From Massariosphaeria phaeospora (taxonomy: Eukaryota; Ascomycota; Dothideomycetes; Pleosporales): a stretch of 64,000 nt of DNA. This document shows, piece by piece, positions 12,695-22,927 of the stretch. A program made the position numbers and the translations under genes. Position 1 is the stretch's first letter. Every line of letters starts with the position of its first letter. The notes under the pieces were generated by a model, which did not search any database, was not told where the DNA came from, and saw only the letters and a list, made by a program, of their open reading frames with translations. The DNA is taken from the NCBI GenBank assembly GCA_011032825.1, contig JAADJZ010000002.1, forward strand, positions 2,356,001 through 2,420,000, written 5' to 3'.

Positions 12695-14052
12695 GCGGGT
12701 GCATGGATGGACGGCGAGGAATCTGAGGGTAAGACTGGGGATGAGAGGGTTGGAGATAGGGGGATCGACGGGGAGGTAGGTAGGGAGGATGCGAGGGATT
12801 GGGTTGGTGTGTGTGATGTGGTGGTGAGTTACAATAGATAGGGGATGGGTTTTGCACAGTGTAGAAGTTCAATTCTCTATGGAGTCATGGGAAATATGAG
12901 AACGGGGCGGTTGATTTAGTCTAGTCGGGGGATGTGGTGATGCGGGAATGAATGCGGTACTTAGGCGATATGCATGACCTTCCCTTTGCATCTACCGAAG
13001 AGCAGAAGATCCAAAGTCGCGGCATTAGCCCGCAATTTACCTAGTATAGGGCATTTGTAGCGAATGCGTTCTGTGTTCAAGGCAGCATTGCTTCAGAGGA
13101 GTTTTCGCAGAGCTCAAACTTTTAGCGAGGGAGCCTTATTCGATTTCAGCGTGAACTAAGTAGGTGATTTATTTTGTTGAACAGCTTACATGCATGTAAT
13201 GCATTATAACGAAGAAGGATGTTTGGGAGAGTCGCGCTGATGGTGTGGCTCCAGTACGCTAACCTGTTCCGGTATGGCTGGTGCGCGGCCGGAATTGCCG
13301 TGCCTGCGCCCCCGCGCATGCCACACTCGTCCACCCATCCTCACCTTCATCAGCCAAAAAGGTTTATCATCCACTTCAGCTGAGCGACTACGAAAGAGGG
13401 AACGCGCTCCTTCTAGCCCGGTTCTGGACCAGATGGTTGCTCGCCATGACCCTAATGTGAGTATCCGCCAAGACCGCTCCACCGGCTTGCTGGCGTATCA
13501 GCTCCTCTCCTGCGAGAAAAAATCGGCTTTCCATCTCCGCCCGCGAGCTTTCCGCTCTCGTTGATGGGTGTCGTGTTTCCATCTTGGGCATGATGTCACA
13601 TGCTCACAATGGACTCGTCAGACTCCCGATTACCTGCGAGGAGATCACCAGACCCGGTTGCCTCTTAGTTCAAAAAACTGCTATAGACGCCCACCCCGAC
13701 GCACAAGACTCGAGGCCATAGTGGCTGATGATAATTTCTATCTTCAAGATACTCTATGGGGTTGACAGGCCAGCATGATCTCGCACACAGACAGACGCCG
13801 TCGTCCATCAAGCTGCCATCAGTTCCTGCGGGCCACTCCGGTACCGCGAAAATACCGGACGTGTGGGCCGTGCGAAAATGTATCCAGTTCCTATGGTGGA
13901 TGCGACTTCGCAGGCCTGACGGGAATGGAGATGGACATGGACGATCGTCGGCATTTTCCTGACGTTGAGCTGTGCATCGCGGCCACGCATGGAACCTGTT
14001 GCTCTTGCGCGCAAAAGCGTGTCTCCAACGTCACCTTGTACGAGTAGTTATA
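12695..14052. other. Intergenic
   Basis: No gene is supported. Bases 13092-13140 are clearly similar to 55997-56046 (a short dispersed fragment). Confidence 0.45.
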
Positions 14053-14277
14053 CCGTATAAACTGGTGAAACTCGGATTTGTCAATCGCACCTGATGTAGC
14101 AACATCTCCGGCGGCTCAGCTACTGTCCACTCAGCTACTACAGATTTAACCTCAAAGACGCCTCTTGTTGCAGCAGAAGGCGCAAACAGGTGCAAATATG
14201 TACCTTCTAGGGCATCCGCCGGAGATATTGCTATACCAGGTGCGATCCACCAATCCGAGTTTCACCAGTTTATACGG
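14053..14277. repeat. Long inverted repeat (62-base arms)
   Basis: The left arm 14053-14114 and the right arm 14216-14277 are reverse complements with about 56 of 62 matches; the arms start CCGTATAAACTGGTGAAACT. The loop is 101 bases. The structure resembles a foldback or miniature transposon, but I see no clear target-site duplication, so it could also be a rearranged palindrome. Confidence 0.8.
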
Positions 14278-15195
14278 CATTGCGATTTCATTTCCAAGTT
14301 TCTGTTCTACCACGTTAGGTCATCCATCCATGGCCAGATTCATACATGGTTTAGAGACGCATGCGGTCTGGCTTCTCATGTACCCCGATGAAAACCGATC
14401 ATCATTACTGCTGCTGTCATCGCCACAACCACCACGATTGCCCTGTCACGACAACAGTTAAACCATACAAGGCCACCGCCGCAACTCGATCACGACCGTT
14501 GCCCCTCAATACGGTGTGGCACATTACGACTGCGTGTTGTCTTTCACGTCATGTACTGGTACTCTACGCGAATATCACATGAGCGGGGACGGGTTCTCAG
14601 GTTACGATGTGGGCCCTTCACTTTCCCCCAGTTATGAAATCACCTTCCATGCGGCACTCGTCAGCATCGCCGACCTGACCGCCTGTCTCGAATGTCCGAT
14701 AAAACTAGGTTTTGGTATGCATATCACCTTGGCCGCACCGCCATGCTTTGATGGGCATTGCACCACCACACAATAACAGCACATAAAAGAGATATATGTC
14801 CACCGCTGACACCTGCTACCTAGCATGCCCGGTAGGGGGCCGAAATGACGGCAACAAGACCCCGAAGGGTCGGCTTAAGGCCATGCTTTCAGCACTGGAG
14901 ACTACAACAACTGCGAACCCTGGGGAATCCACTACCCAAGGTCCGTCCCTGCCAGCCCTCAGCTCCTGACGTCATAGTTCTCGTAACGACAGGGCACCAA
15001 ATATTAGCTCAATACGAGAGCCGCAGGGATGGTCTGACAAACGGTCCAGTCTTCGACACTTTCAAAGTTTCTTGCCCGATCTGGCAGGTTCATGGTTGGT
15101 GGCTTTACGTGGGGATGCAGGAGCGTGGCGCAGGCGGTTGGGAGGCATTGAAGTGCCACCTTGGCCAAGGTTCACTGCCCTTTCGATCTCAAGAC
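14278..15195. other. Intergenic or further decay
   Basis: No intact gene. The minus strand may continue the decayed gene that ends near 15196, but the reading becomes too degraded to follow. Confidence 0.4.
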
Positions 15196-16965
15196 TCACT
15201 CGGCCAAAAAATACGGATCGTGTGGAAGTACGATGTCGTCTATTTCGTACTTCTGGCCACGGAACGTTGAGAGCCGGATCCACCCGCTCACCTCGTTCAG
15301 ACGGTCGGGTATCATGTTCCGCAATATATGCCCGACATCTTGATCTCTCGCACCCTTTTCGACTAGAGCGTCGGCGTCCCGGAGTTATTATCGTCAACCC
15401 TGAGCCCAGTACTATTTGTGTCATACTTCGGGAGACGTGAAAACATTTTCCCTGTTACCTATGTCCCGCGTCTCGCCGCCGGCCCCGGGCCTCCTCTGGT
15501 TCACCCAAGACTCGCCGTTTTTGCAGCATCATCCCACTCAAAGCACATCGAATCGAGGGGAAAGATATATCAGGAAACCAGTTTTTCTGTGAACGTCAAA
15601 GTCTTGCACGCTTTCCGGAGCAACGAGTGGTACATCGCCCACGGCTCGAATATGGTGGATAGGTTATAACCTTCCCCATATGCACGGGTGTCATCGAAGA
15701 TCTTTCACTTGTGATAGGATACTCGCGCAATATCCGAGGGTATGGCATACTCGGGATCCTACCAAGCGGAAAGTGCCTGAAAACCTCAACCTCGGAGCTC
15801 CTGGCCAGCTCGAACCATCCGATCAAGTTTTTCTAATACCGCGTCGCTGGTTGTGCGGCAACGATCGAAAATCAAAGGATTTGGATGCTCTGGCGACCAA
15901 AGTTTCTATTCGATCCACACGGTATAACCGTCTTGATCGTGAACCAGGGGAACCTTCTCGTCCATGTCCAGCAAACTCGAATCAGCATCCAGACCGGAAA
16001 AATCGAGCGGAACAATCACCTGTGTCCTGGCGACTTCGGGAGCTTGTTTCAATGCGTGTCATTGGATTGTGGTGGCTGAAGTATCATGCTGAGTCGAACC
16101 TGGAATCTAAGAAGCTCCGGCAGGGAAAAGGAGCCTGGTTGGCTGGTACAGCTCTTGAAGATAGTGCTACGTTTCTAGAAACCTCGGAGTTGCTGAGTCG
16201 GGCTTGCGATTGATCCGGTTGATCGAACGCTCGATAGCAGGACGAGGCCCGTGGAGGTACTGATATGATTCCGGAACGTGTTCGACATTCAAGGAGTAGA
16301 GGATGCACGTTTGGATGCCAGCTGAGTTGAGCAGTAGTACTACAGGTCGCCACCTCACGTCTTCGTCACTGGAGTCTTCTGCAGGGAAATCCCACGTACA
16401 ACGTGCTTGGAAGGACCGCCTCTACCAGGACAATCAATTGGTTTCGGACACCATGCGACTCAACATAGGATGACAGAGTGAATCGTGTCTTGCACTCATA
16501 TCAGGCTATCGCTAGTTCTGTTGGATGAGGTTCGTCGATAGAGACTACTGGGTAAAGCGGACTCGATTGCGTGCGGTACCTAGTGACGTTGAGATCTAGG
16601 GGTACAGATTGGTTCATGTCGCTGTTGAGTGTAAACCTGATGATCCCAAGATGCTGCACCAGCGTTAGTCCGCTGAGCGGAAGGTCAAGGCGAGTGGCCC
16701 GATACGGGTCTCCATTGATTTGGTCATGTGATATGAGAAAGGGCGGACTTACATCTGCTCCATGCCTACAGAACGACCCACGGAAGAGTGTTTTGTACGG
16801 CCAGACTAAAATTCAACGGAGAGGCTCAGTCAGAAGCGAAGAAGTGGTGTACGATGATAGCAAATACGGAAAGAGGTACGAAGGCCTTCCAGGTTGGTAG
16901 TAGAGCAGGAAGTAATCTTGAATCCGGCGTTCGGGTCCACACCGGGGTTTGTGACGAAGAAATGG
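15196..16965 (-). pseudogene. Decayed protein-coding gene, unidentified
   Basis: On the minus strand, long stretches read as convincing protein but are interrupted by stops and frame changes. From the 5' side: FVTNPGVDPNAGF (about 16955), LPLSGLTLVQHLGIIRF (about 16680), NQLIVLVEAVLPSTLYVGFP (same frame, past an in-frame TGA), RWRPVVLLLNSAGIQTC (about 16350), QVIVPLDFSGLDADSSLL, then past a TAG to KLWSPEHPNPLIFDRC, then past a TGA to YGEGYNLSTIFEPWAMYHSL, and finally VGHILRNMIPDRLNEVSGW, ending near 15196. Several stops (CAG to TAG, CGA to TGA) are one C-to-T step from a sense codon, as repeat-induced mutation would make. Possible short introns complicate the picture. I could not assign a family. 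Confidence 0.55.
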
Positions 16966-17347
16966 TATTTTCTTCCAGATTATTCGTGATGATAATAACT
17001 TTAAAAGGAGAACGGGTTGGCTGTGATTCTGTTCCATGAACTAACGATGCAAACTAGAGCATCAACGGCAGAGCACCGAACATAAGAATTCAGATGGGTG
17101 ATGACGACACAGGAAGACACTTCAGATGCAAAATTAGAGGGTATGAGTGATAGGGACCGACCCTGGATCGGACTTCCGCTATTGGTTGTGGTTGCTCGGT
17201 CCTTTCTATTCTTAGCTGCAGCAACACTCACTGCTCTTTCCAGTTCAGATAATTCACCGGCACCTCACCTCAACCTCAAATCTCACCACGCCACGTCACC
17301 ACCTCCACCACTGCCGCCGTCAGCACCCTCTCCTCCGCCTCTCCACC
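16966..17347. other. Intergenic / leader of the next gene
   Basis: The last 90 bases are strongly pyrimidine-rich, typical of a fungal 5' leader, and run into CACCATGG at 17345. Confidence 0.45.
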
Positions 17348-18307
17348 ATGGCCTCCCCGACGCAGCCGCCGGCAACGCCACTGCCATTGAATGGCATCCT
17401 CAAGAAGGTCTGGGCCTTCGAGACGCCGTTGCGCAAGCCAACGGTGGCGGTCCCGACGACGCCCGCGCGCGCTCATCCCCCTCCCCCAACTCCGGGCTCG
17501 ATTTTGCTGAGCCGCTCTGCTCTGCGGTCTACGAAAGTTTCGACGCGCAACGGTATGAATGATTGCGCAGTCGTGGGGCAGATTTAGAGCTCATTGGAGA
17601 TGGTGTAGCACCACAGCCGCAATTCCGGGTTTTTGAACCGTCATGTAGGGTTTCCACTTTTCCTTTGTGTCCATCATTTCCCACTTTCTTTTTGGAGACC
17701 CTGTTGCACATCACGGCGTCAGAACTCAGCACGCCCTTGAAACCCTCCTGCATCCTCATACCTCGAACCTATTTTTTTTCCAACATCTTACCCTCACCAT
17801 GCGTTTTAGCCAACGGATCCCAGAGCCCACCCCATTACCACTTCCGCGCCCATTCTGATACTATGCACCAAGCAAATCTTTTCACAAAATCCTCTTTCGT
17901 GAAGATCCCTTCCATGCACGCTCTTACTAGAATATCTATTGAATATATTATCTCACACGCATACCACAGCGACCGGTCCCCAAGTCCGCATGCGCCATTC
18001 TCCCCGCCCGCTCACCAACCCCGCGACGCCTCTCCTCCGCGCGCCCATGCGTCGCCCGCTCCCACCACGCACCCTAACTGCGCCACCACCAGTCAAGCCT
18101 GCGACACCGCTTCGTCACCGTCCTCTCCGCCACCCGCTCCAGCTCGAGGCTGTTGAGCGCCCGGCGCTCAACGTGACGCCTGCGCGTAGACCGCCAGTGG
18201 TGAAACCACCTAGGCCTCGGCCGAGTCCGTTGAAGAAGCCGCCGGTGAGAAAGGGCGGCGGTGCTGGGTTTGGGACCACGCTCGGCCACATTGAGGAGGG
18301 TGAGTAG
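17348..18307 (+). CDS. Small proline-rich protein, two exons (tentative)
   Basis: The ATG at 17348 has a strong context (CACCATGGC) and a CT-rich leader. Exon 1 (17348-17552) encodes a Thr/Pro-rich segment with TPLRKPTVAVPTTPAR. A GTATGA donor at 17553 and a CAG acceptor ending at 17969 join it in phase to 17970-18307, another Pro/Arg-rich segment ending GFGTTLGHIEEGE. The total is 543 coding bases, about 180 residues. The 417-base intron is long for this region, and further small exons may lie inside it. Low complexity makes the model tentative. No domain is recognisable. Confidence 0.45.
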
Positions 18308-19027
18308 CTCGAAGTAGATATAGACCGCTCTGGCTTTGGCGGTTTTGCGAGGGCGTAGAGGCTGGCGTCAATGACATGTGTTCGTTTGCTCAGAGCCTCA
18401 ATATCCTCTAGCCCCGTGGCCATTTCGTTCGAAGGCTCTTTACGGAAGATCAAATAAAGCTCTCCGGAATGAGCTCGACGAACCCTTTCATCTTTTTGCA
18501 GGAATCCATACTAAATTGCTGTCCTTTAGCATCGGTGACCCTCGATGCGGTACATGATTGATCATGGCGAAAATGAGGTTTGTCGTAACACTGCTGGAGG
18601 ATGAGGAACGACAGCAGTAACAAGAGACGCGGAAACGAACCCTTGAGGAGTCAGAATCTAAGGCCGCAGATCTCCTGGGATCTCAGTCAGAGTCTGGTTG
18701 GGACCAGTACGTGTTCATTTGAAGCAGATGCTCGATTCAATGACAAACTCAGCCTGAAGATCTGAACCCTCAGCGCACGTCGAAAAAGAAGATAAGATTA
18801 GCGAATATTCCGATGCCGTCAAACTGCCATATGCGCGGATGTCGCTGGCTGACCAAGGAAACTGCGGGGCCGTGATCTGCCGCTATTCACTAGCTCCCTG
18901 CAGGGCTGCATAAAACGGCCCGCGATCGTGCATCGACTTCTCTCCGCAACGATCGGTTCGCTTATCACCGCCCCTCCATCCCACGTCCATTCGGCTCGGG
19001 CTGGCATTGCCACAGTCTCCCGCTACC
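18308..19027. other. Intergenic, promoter of the monooxygenase
   Basis: No gene is supported. A CATAAAAC sequence near 18908 lies about 120 bases before the monooxygenase ATG and may be its TATA element. Confidence 0.4.
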
Positions 19028-20164
19028 ATGGCGCCTCGACCCATCAGCATTGTTGGTGCCGGCATTGGAGGACTCACTCTGGGACGTTCCTTACTCAAGC
19101 AGGGCATCCCAACGGTGCTCTACGAGCGAGCGCCTTCTACTCCACGCCATGGGTATAGTATTACTCTGCATGCATCGGCGTACCGATCTCTTCTGGACGT
19201 GCTAGACATGGACGAACGGACTTTCCGTGGCCAAGTAGCTGTGGACAGGGCATCGGGCGGTGTCGGGGATATCAACCACGGCTCAATTGTGGATCCAAGA
19301 CATATCAGCACGACCTCGTTTCGAGCCCATCGAGGCAGGTTCGAACGCCTGTTGCGAGAAGGATTGGACATCCGATGGGAACATGCGGTTGAGGCGGTCC
19401 GGGAAACCTCCTCGGGCTTGGTTCTATGGTTGCAAGATGGCCGAAGGTTCGACAGTGGATGCGTTATCGCCGCCGACGGGCCGCATTCTCCCATCTGGAA
19501 ATCCCTCTCTTCAGCTACCTCGCTGCGTGTACTTCCCTTCGTAGCCTTCAGCGGGAAGCGTCTAGTCCCACGCGCGGTTTTCGACAGCATATACGCCTCC
19601 TCGCTAGAGTCCTCCAACCTCGTCGAATTGAATCGTGCTGGGGTTGTCTTTCAGGTCCAAGTGAGCGAGCACCAGGAAGAGCACGCAAGCATTAGCTGGG
19701 TCTACTCGCGATCAGCCAAGGGCCCTACCGACGTGCTCCACAAGCCTGACCGACCAATGTCAGGAGCAACGGATATGCCCAAGGAATTCTTCCACGAAAT
19801 CGCGGCGCTCCGGGACCTTCCACAGCCGTTCAAGGAGATGTTCGAAATCGAGAAGTTGAAGACGGACAGGATTCTACATTGGCTGATGCGCGTGGGACTT
19901 GTGAGTATGCAAGAGCTGCAACGGCTTGCGAAGAAGGAGGTCTTCTTCATGGGAGACGCGGTGCACGTCGAACCGATTATCGGCGGCCAAGGCGCCAATG
20001 TCGCTGTTACCGACGGCTTGGAGCTAGCCGAGTGCATCGCAAAGTCTGGAACGAAGGGACTATCAGAGTGGTACAAGGCTCAGTACCCTGACTGGGAGAT
20101 GGGGGTGAGCAGATCGGAAAGGGTGATTAGGGAGAAGCATGGTGAGCATGGGGCGGGACTGTAG
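19028..20164 (+). CDS. FAD-dependent monooxygenase (salicylate hydroxylase/UbiH type)
   Basis: Predicted flavoprotein aromatic hydroxylase of 378 residues, intronless. The N-terminal Rossmann motif is VGAGIGGL (GxGxxG at about residues 10-15), followed by an acidic residue after the second strand (VLYERAP). The middle carries the DG motif (VIAADGPHSP). The C-terminal GD motif is FFMGDAVHVEP, followed by GGQGANVAVTDGLELA, which binds the FAD ribityl/pyrophosphate. These three motifs in order define class A flavin monooxygenases using NAD(P)H and oxygen. The ATG at 19028 has the context TACCATGG; an upstream in-frame TTG is not needed. At 378 residues it is slightly short for the family but complete. 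The substrate cannot be told from sequence. No pathway partner lies next to it. Confidence 0.88.
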   Translation: MAPRPISIVGAGIGGLTLGRSLLKQGIPTVLYERAPSTPRHGYSITLHASAYRSLLDVLDMDERTFRGQVAVDRASGGVGDINHGSIVDPRHISTTSFRAHRGRFERLLREGLDIRWEHAVEAVRETSSGLVLWLQDGRRFDSGCVIAADGPHSPIWKSLSSATSLRVLPFVAFSGKRLVPRAVFDSIYASSLESSNLVELNRAGVVFQVQVSEHQEEHASISWVYSRSAKGPTDVLHKPDRPMSGATDMPKEFFHEIAALRDLPQPFKEMFEIEKLKTDRILHWLMRVGLVSMQELQRLAKKEVFFMGDAVHVEPIIGGQGANVAVTDGLELAECIAKSGTKGLSEWYKAQYPDWEMGVSRSERVIREKHGEHGAGL

Positions 20165-20583
20165 GGTGAGTGCTCGCGATGGCATGAGATATAACGGATG
20201 TGGGGGTGGGCTGGTGGTGAGGGGAGTGAGCCGGCCTTGGTGCCCGCGTATAGACCGTGGTTTGTTGCAGATGCCGCGAGGACGAGGGGGTGTAGTGGTC
20301 GTGTTGGTGGTGCTGTGAGTGGCAAGTGTGCACGAGGGACGATAAACTCTGGGTTTTGGATAGCAAGATGACAGGACGGGCGGAAGCGCGCGAGCGAAGC
20401 TTGAGTGTTGTACGGCAAAGGCGAGAGTGCGAGATGTAAAGACGGTGCAGCGAGTAGTCATAGTAGATGGTTCTTGCAATATAAGAATGGGGTGGGAGGG
20501 GGAACGGATGTTGAATTAGGAGTAGTTGTTTGGGACCTGGTCTGGCCTGGTCTGGTGGTGGATGCTGCTTCCCATGTCCGACA
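20165..20583. other. Intergenic
   Basis: GC-rich, no gene seen. The long open frames on the minus strand are low-complexity Ser/Pro/His. Confidence 0.5.
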
Positions 20584-20655
20584 CCACAAAATGGCCACCC
20601 ATTCAGCTTCCGCTGAATACAAATGAGGCTCCCCTTGAGCATCCGCGCGAACTTT
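20584..20655. repeat. 72-base dispersed repeat, copy 1
   Basis: Matches 32983-33054 with 69 of 72 positions. All three differences are transitions. The element contains a tiny frame, ATG GCC ACC CAT ..., encoding MATHSASAEYK and then a stop. Confidence 0.85.
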
Positions 20656-20888
20656 TATACACACATGGGTTGAGTCGAAGTCAAAGTCGGGGTGGGGGGT
20701 CGAGTCTCGGCCCTGTCATTGGTCAATGCACCTCCCCTGCCAGGGCCTAGCTACCGTAAGCGCTCAGACCACCTAACAGCATGCCGAGGTCTCACCAATA
20801 AACGTACTTCATGTCACACATAGCAACCAAACTCCTCAGCTAAGCTCAGCCCGAAATCCGTCTCAGGTTGAGGTTCAGGATCTGGAAG

Positions 20889-22036
20889 ATGCGGGGCAAA
20901 CCTTGTCCGTACAGTGCGCTCGGCGGGTTTGACTTTGGTTTCGACATGAACGACATGGCCAATCTACGGCGCTTTGCGATGCACGGCGGCCCCGATCTGA
21001 GCGACATCCGAGGGGTATATTGACTTCCAGCTGGGCTGCTGGGTGACGTTACTAATGGATTGACCTCTCCCAGCATGAACTCTATATCACTCCGCCTGGC
21101 CTTGAAAGAGGTCCCATTGCCGGTTCCCTGGAGAATCCATCTCAGTCTGGCTGGAGCCTCACTCCGACGGCAAAAACGTCCCCCTATAACGACGAGTTTG
21201 TTCAGGCATTCATCAAGTTGGGCATCTATCCATACATCGGCTTCCGCTACGATGATGGTTCGCGCCCCGCTCCCGCCCACAATCACGCCTACCTCAAGCG
21301 ACGTCTGTTGCGCGACCGGCCCCACTCGCCCCAGTGGACCAGCACTCATGAAGGGCGCTGCGACGCTCAAGACGACTTCTGCCAGCTCATGCAACGCACA
21401 GCCGAGAACTCGATCAAGACGGCGGCGGTCGCACCGTTGGAAGGGACTGGCGCAGCGAAAGCAGACAGCGGCGAATGGCACAGCGCCATGCCATTCGACA
21501 ATTGCGCAACTTTCGGAGAGGGGTTGCCGATTCCCTTAGCGGTGCCCGACCTGTACTGGGGCGCGGCGCCTGCGAAGATTCCACGTTCAGTTCTCGACCA
21601 TCTCTCGCGCTTCATTGTACCTGGCACAGAAGAGCACCGGCCTGTAGCGCCCAACTTCTTCATTGAGATGGGCAATTTTGCGGAGCGCCGGGCAGTCAAC
21701 GCGGGCGCCATCGGCGTGCGTGCTATTCATGCACTGGAGTCATATGGCCGTCCTAACGACGAGCCGGCGGCCCTCGGCGATATCAAAGCCATCTGCGTGA
21801 CGTACAGTGGTACTCTGACCATCTACGGATACCATCAGAATCCACGGAAGCCAGGAACGCCAGAGACAGGGCCAAGCACAGCTAGCTGCATTCTTGGCAC
21901 ATGGGCGATGAACAATCCCGAACCGCCGTATGGCCACGACGCCATAATGGCTGTACGAAACGCCATGGAATACGCGAGGGAGATTCGAGATGTTGCCATT
22001 CAAGGTGCTATTGCACGGCACCGAGAGGCTGCCTGA
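20889..22036 (+). CDS. DUF7924-like protein A, two exons
   Basis: First member of a local paralog family. Exon 1 (20889-21014) encodes SALGGFDFGF and LRRFAMHGGPDLSDIRG; exon 2 (21074-22036) follows a 59-base intron (GTATAT...CAG) in phase 0, giving 362 residues. Conserved blocks: FRYDDGSRPAP, PDLYWGAAPAKIP, APNFFIEMG, GAIGVRAIHALESYG, and a C-terminal EYAREIRDVAI helix. The family looks like a PD-(D/E)XK nuclease fold, with PDLYWG giving the Asp and PNFxxExK the Glu and Lys. Here the ExK motif reads EMG, so the Lys is lost with a small deletion, and catalysis is doubtful. It is also shorter at the N-terminus than gene B (no LTPDALRELE segment). Assignment to DUF7924 is from memory of the family pattern. 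Confidence 0.75.
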
Positions 22037-22450
22037 ATTTGTTGCCGCCGTGACTTGGAAGATTGATACCTTCGGTGAGCATGTTTTCACGCGCTGCATT
22101 CAAAGGAGTAGATCGGCACTCTCTTTCAAAGATACCCTGGGTTGTTTATCTGGTCTCTTTGGGGTACACAGCGTATAAGTGCAGCACTTTCTTTACTCTT
22201 GCTTGCCCCCATAGTGTAGATTCGACTGAAATATGATCCCCAACCCCTAGCATCCTTCACCGGACTCTACTACCCGATGAATTTGACCAACAAAACAATT
22301 CACGTGTACCGCCTCGGAAGGGAGTGCCTGGAGCTGAACACCTCGCCCCCTTATTGGACCCCACACCTTTGCCCACCAGCGTCACCACGTGTACTCTAAC
22401 TTGAACTCCGCTTAGCTGTGTCCTACGTTTGAAACCCCTGACGTTGTTCC
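22037..22450. other. Intergenic
   Basis: Space between gene A and the exon relic; nothing further recognised. Confidence 0.5.
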
Positions 22451-22610
22451 ATGGCTAAGTATAGCGACAGCAGAGCATGCAGTGCCTACAGCGCGCTCGG
22501 CGGACTTCATCTCGATCTCGACCCTGCGAACCTCGCTAATTGTGCGCCAGTTTGCTAGACATGGCGGACCGGACTTCAGCTCTAGTACTAATACATAACA
22601 AGTCAAGACT
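22451..22610 (+). pseudogene. Relic of a fourth DUF7924-like exon 1
   Basis: From an ATG at 22451 the sequence reads AYSALGGLHLDLDPANLAN, matching exon 1 of the neighbouring paralogs. The frame then shifts, and the adjoining frame continues RQFARHGGPDFSSS, the equivalent of LRRFA..GGPDL. A single-base insertion near 22540 explains this. No exon 2 follows. It is therefore a truncated, frameshifted copy. Confidence 0.75.
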
Positions 22611-22927
22611 GGAAGAGTATGTTATACTGCAAGTCTGTGCATTCTCTATTAATCTACACTTCGCACGCACGCAAAGAGCAAAGCAATTTCCGCTGTTATA
22701 CACACGTAGCAAGACGAAATCAAATCCCAATGTCCTACGCCTCGCTGACCTGATATCAGTGTGAACTAAACCAGTAAAAGAGCCCGGGTATCGTGATGTC
22801 CCCTAACGCCTTCCATATGCAGAATAAAAAGGAAAATGACCATCGACGATCTCGCCGGTCATGAAGGTAAGCCACAAACGCAAGGAAAAAGCCATCCCAG
22901 AAGCACTTGCAGGATGAACGGACTGAT

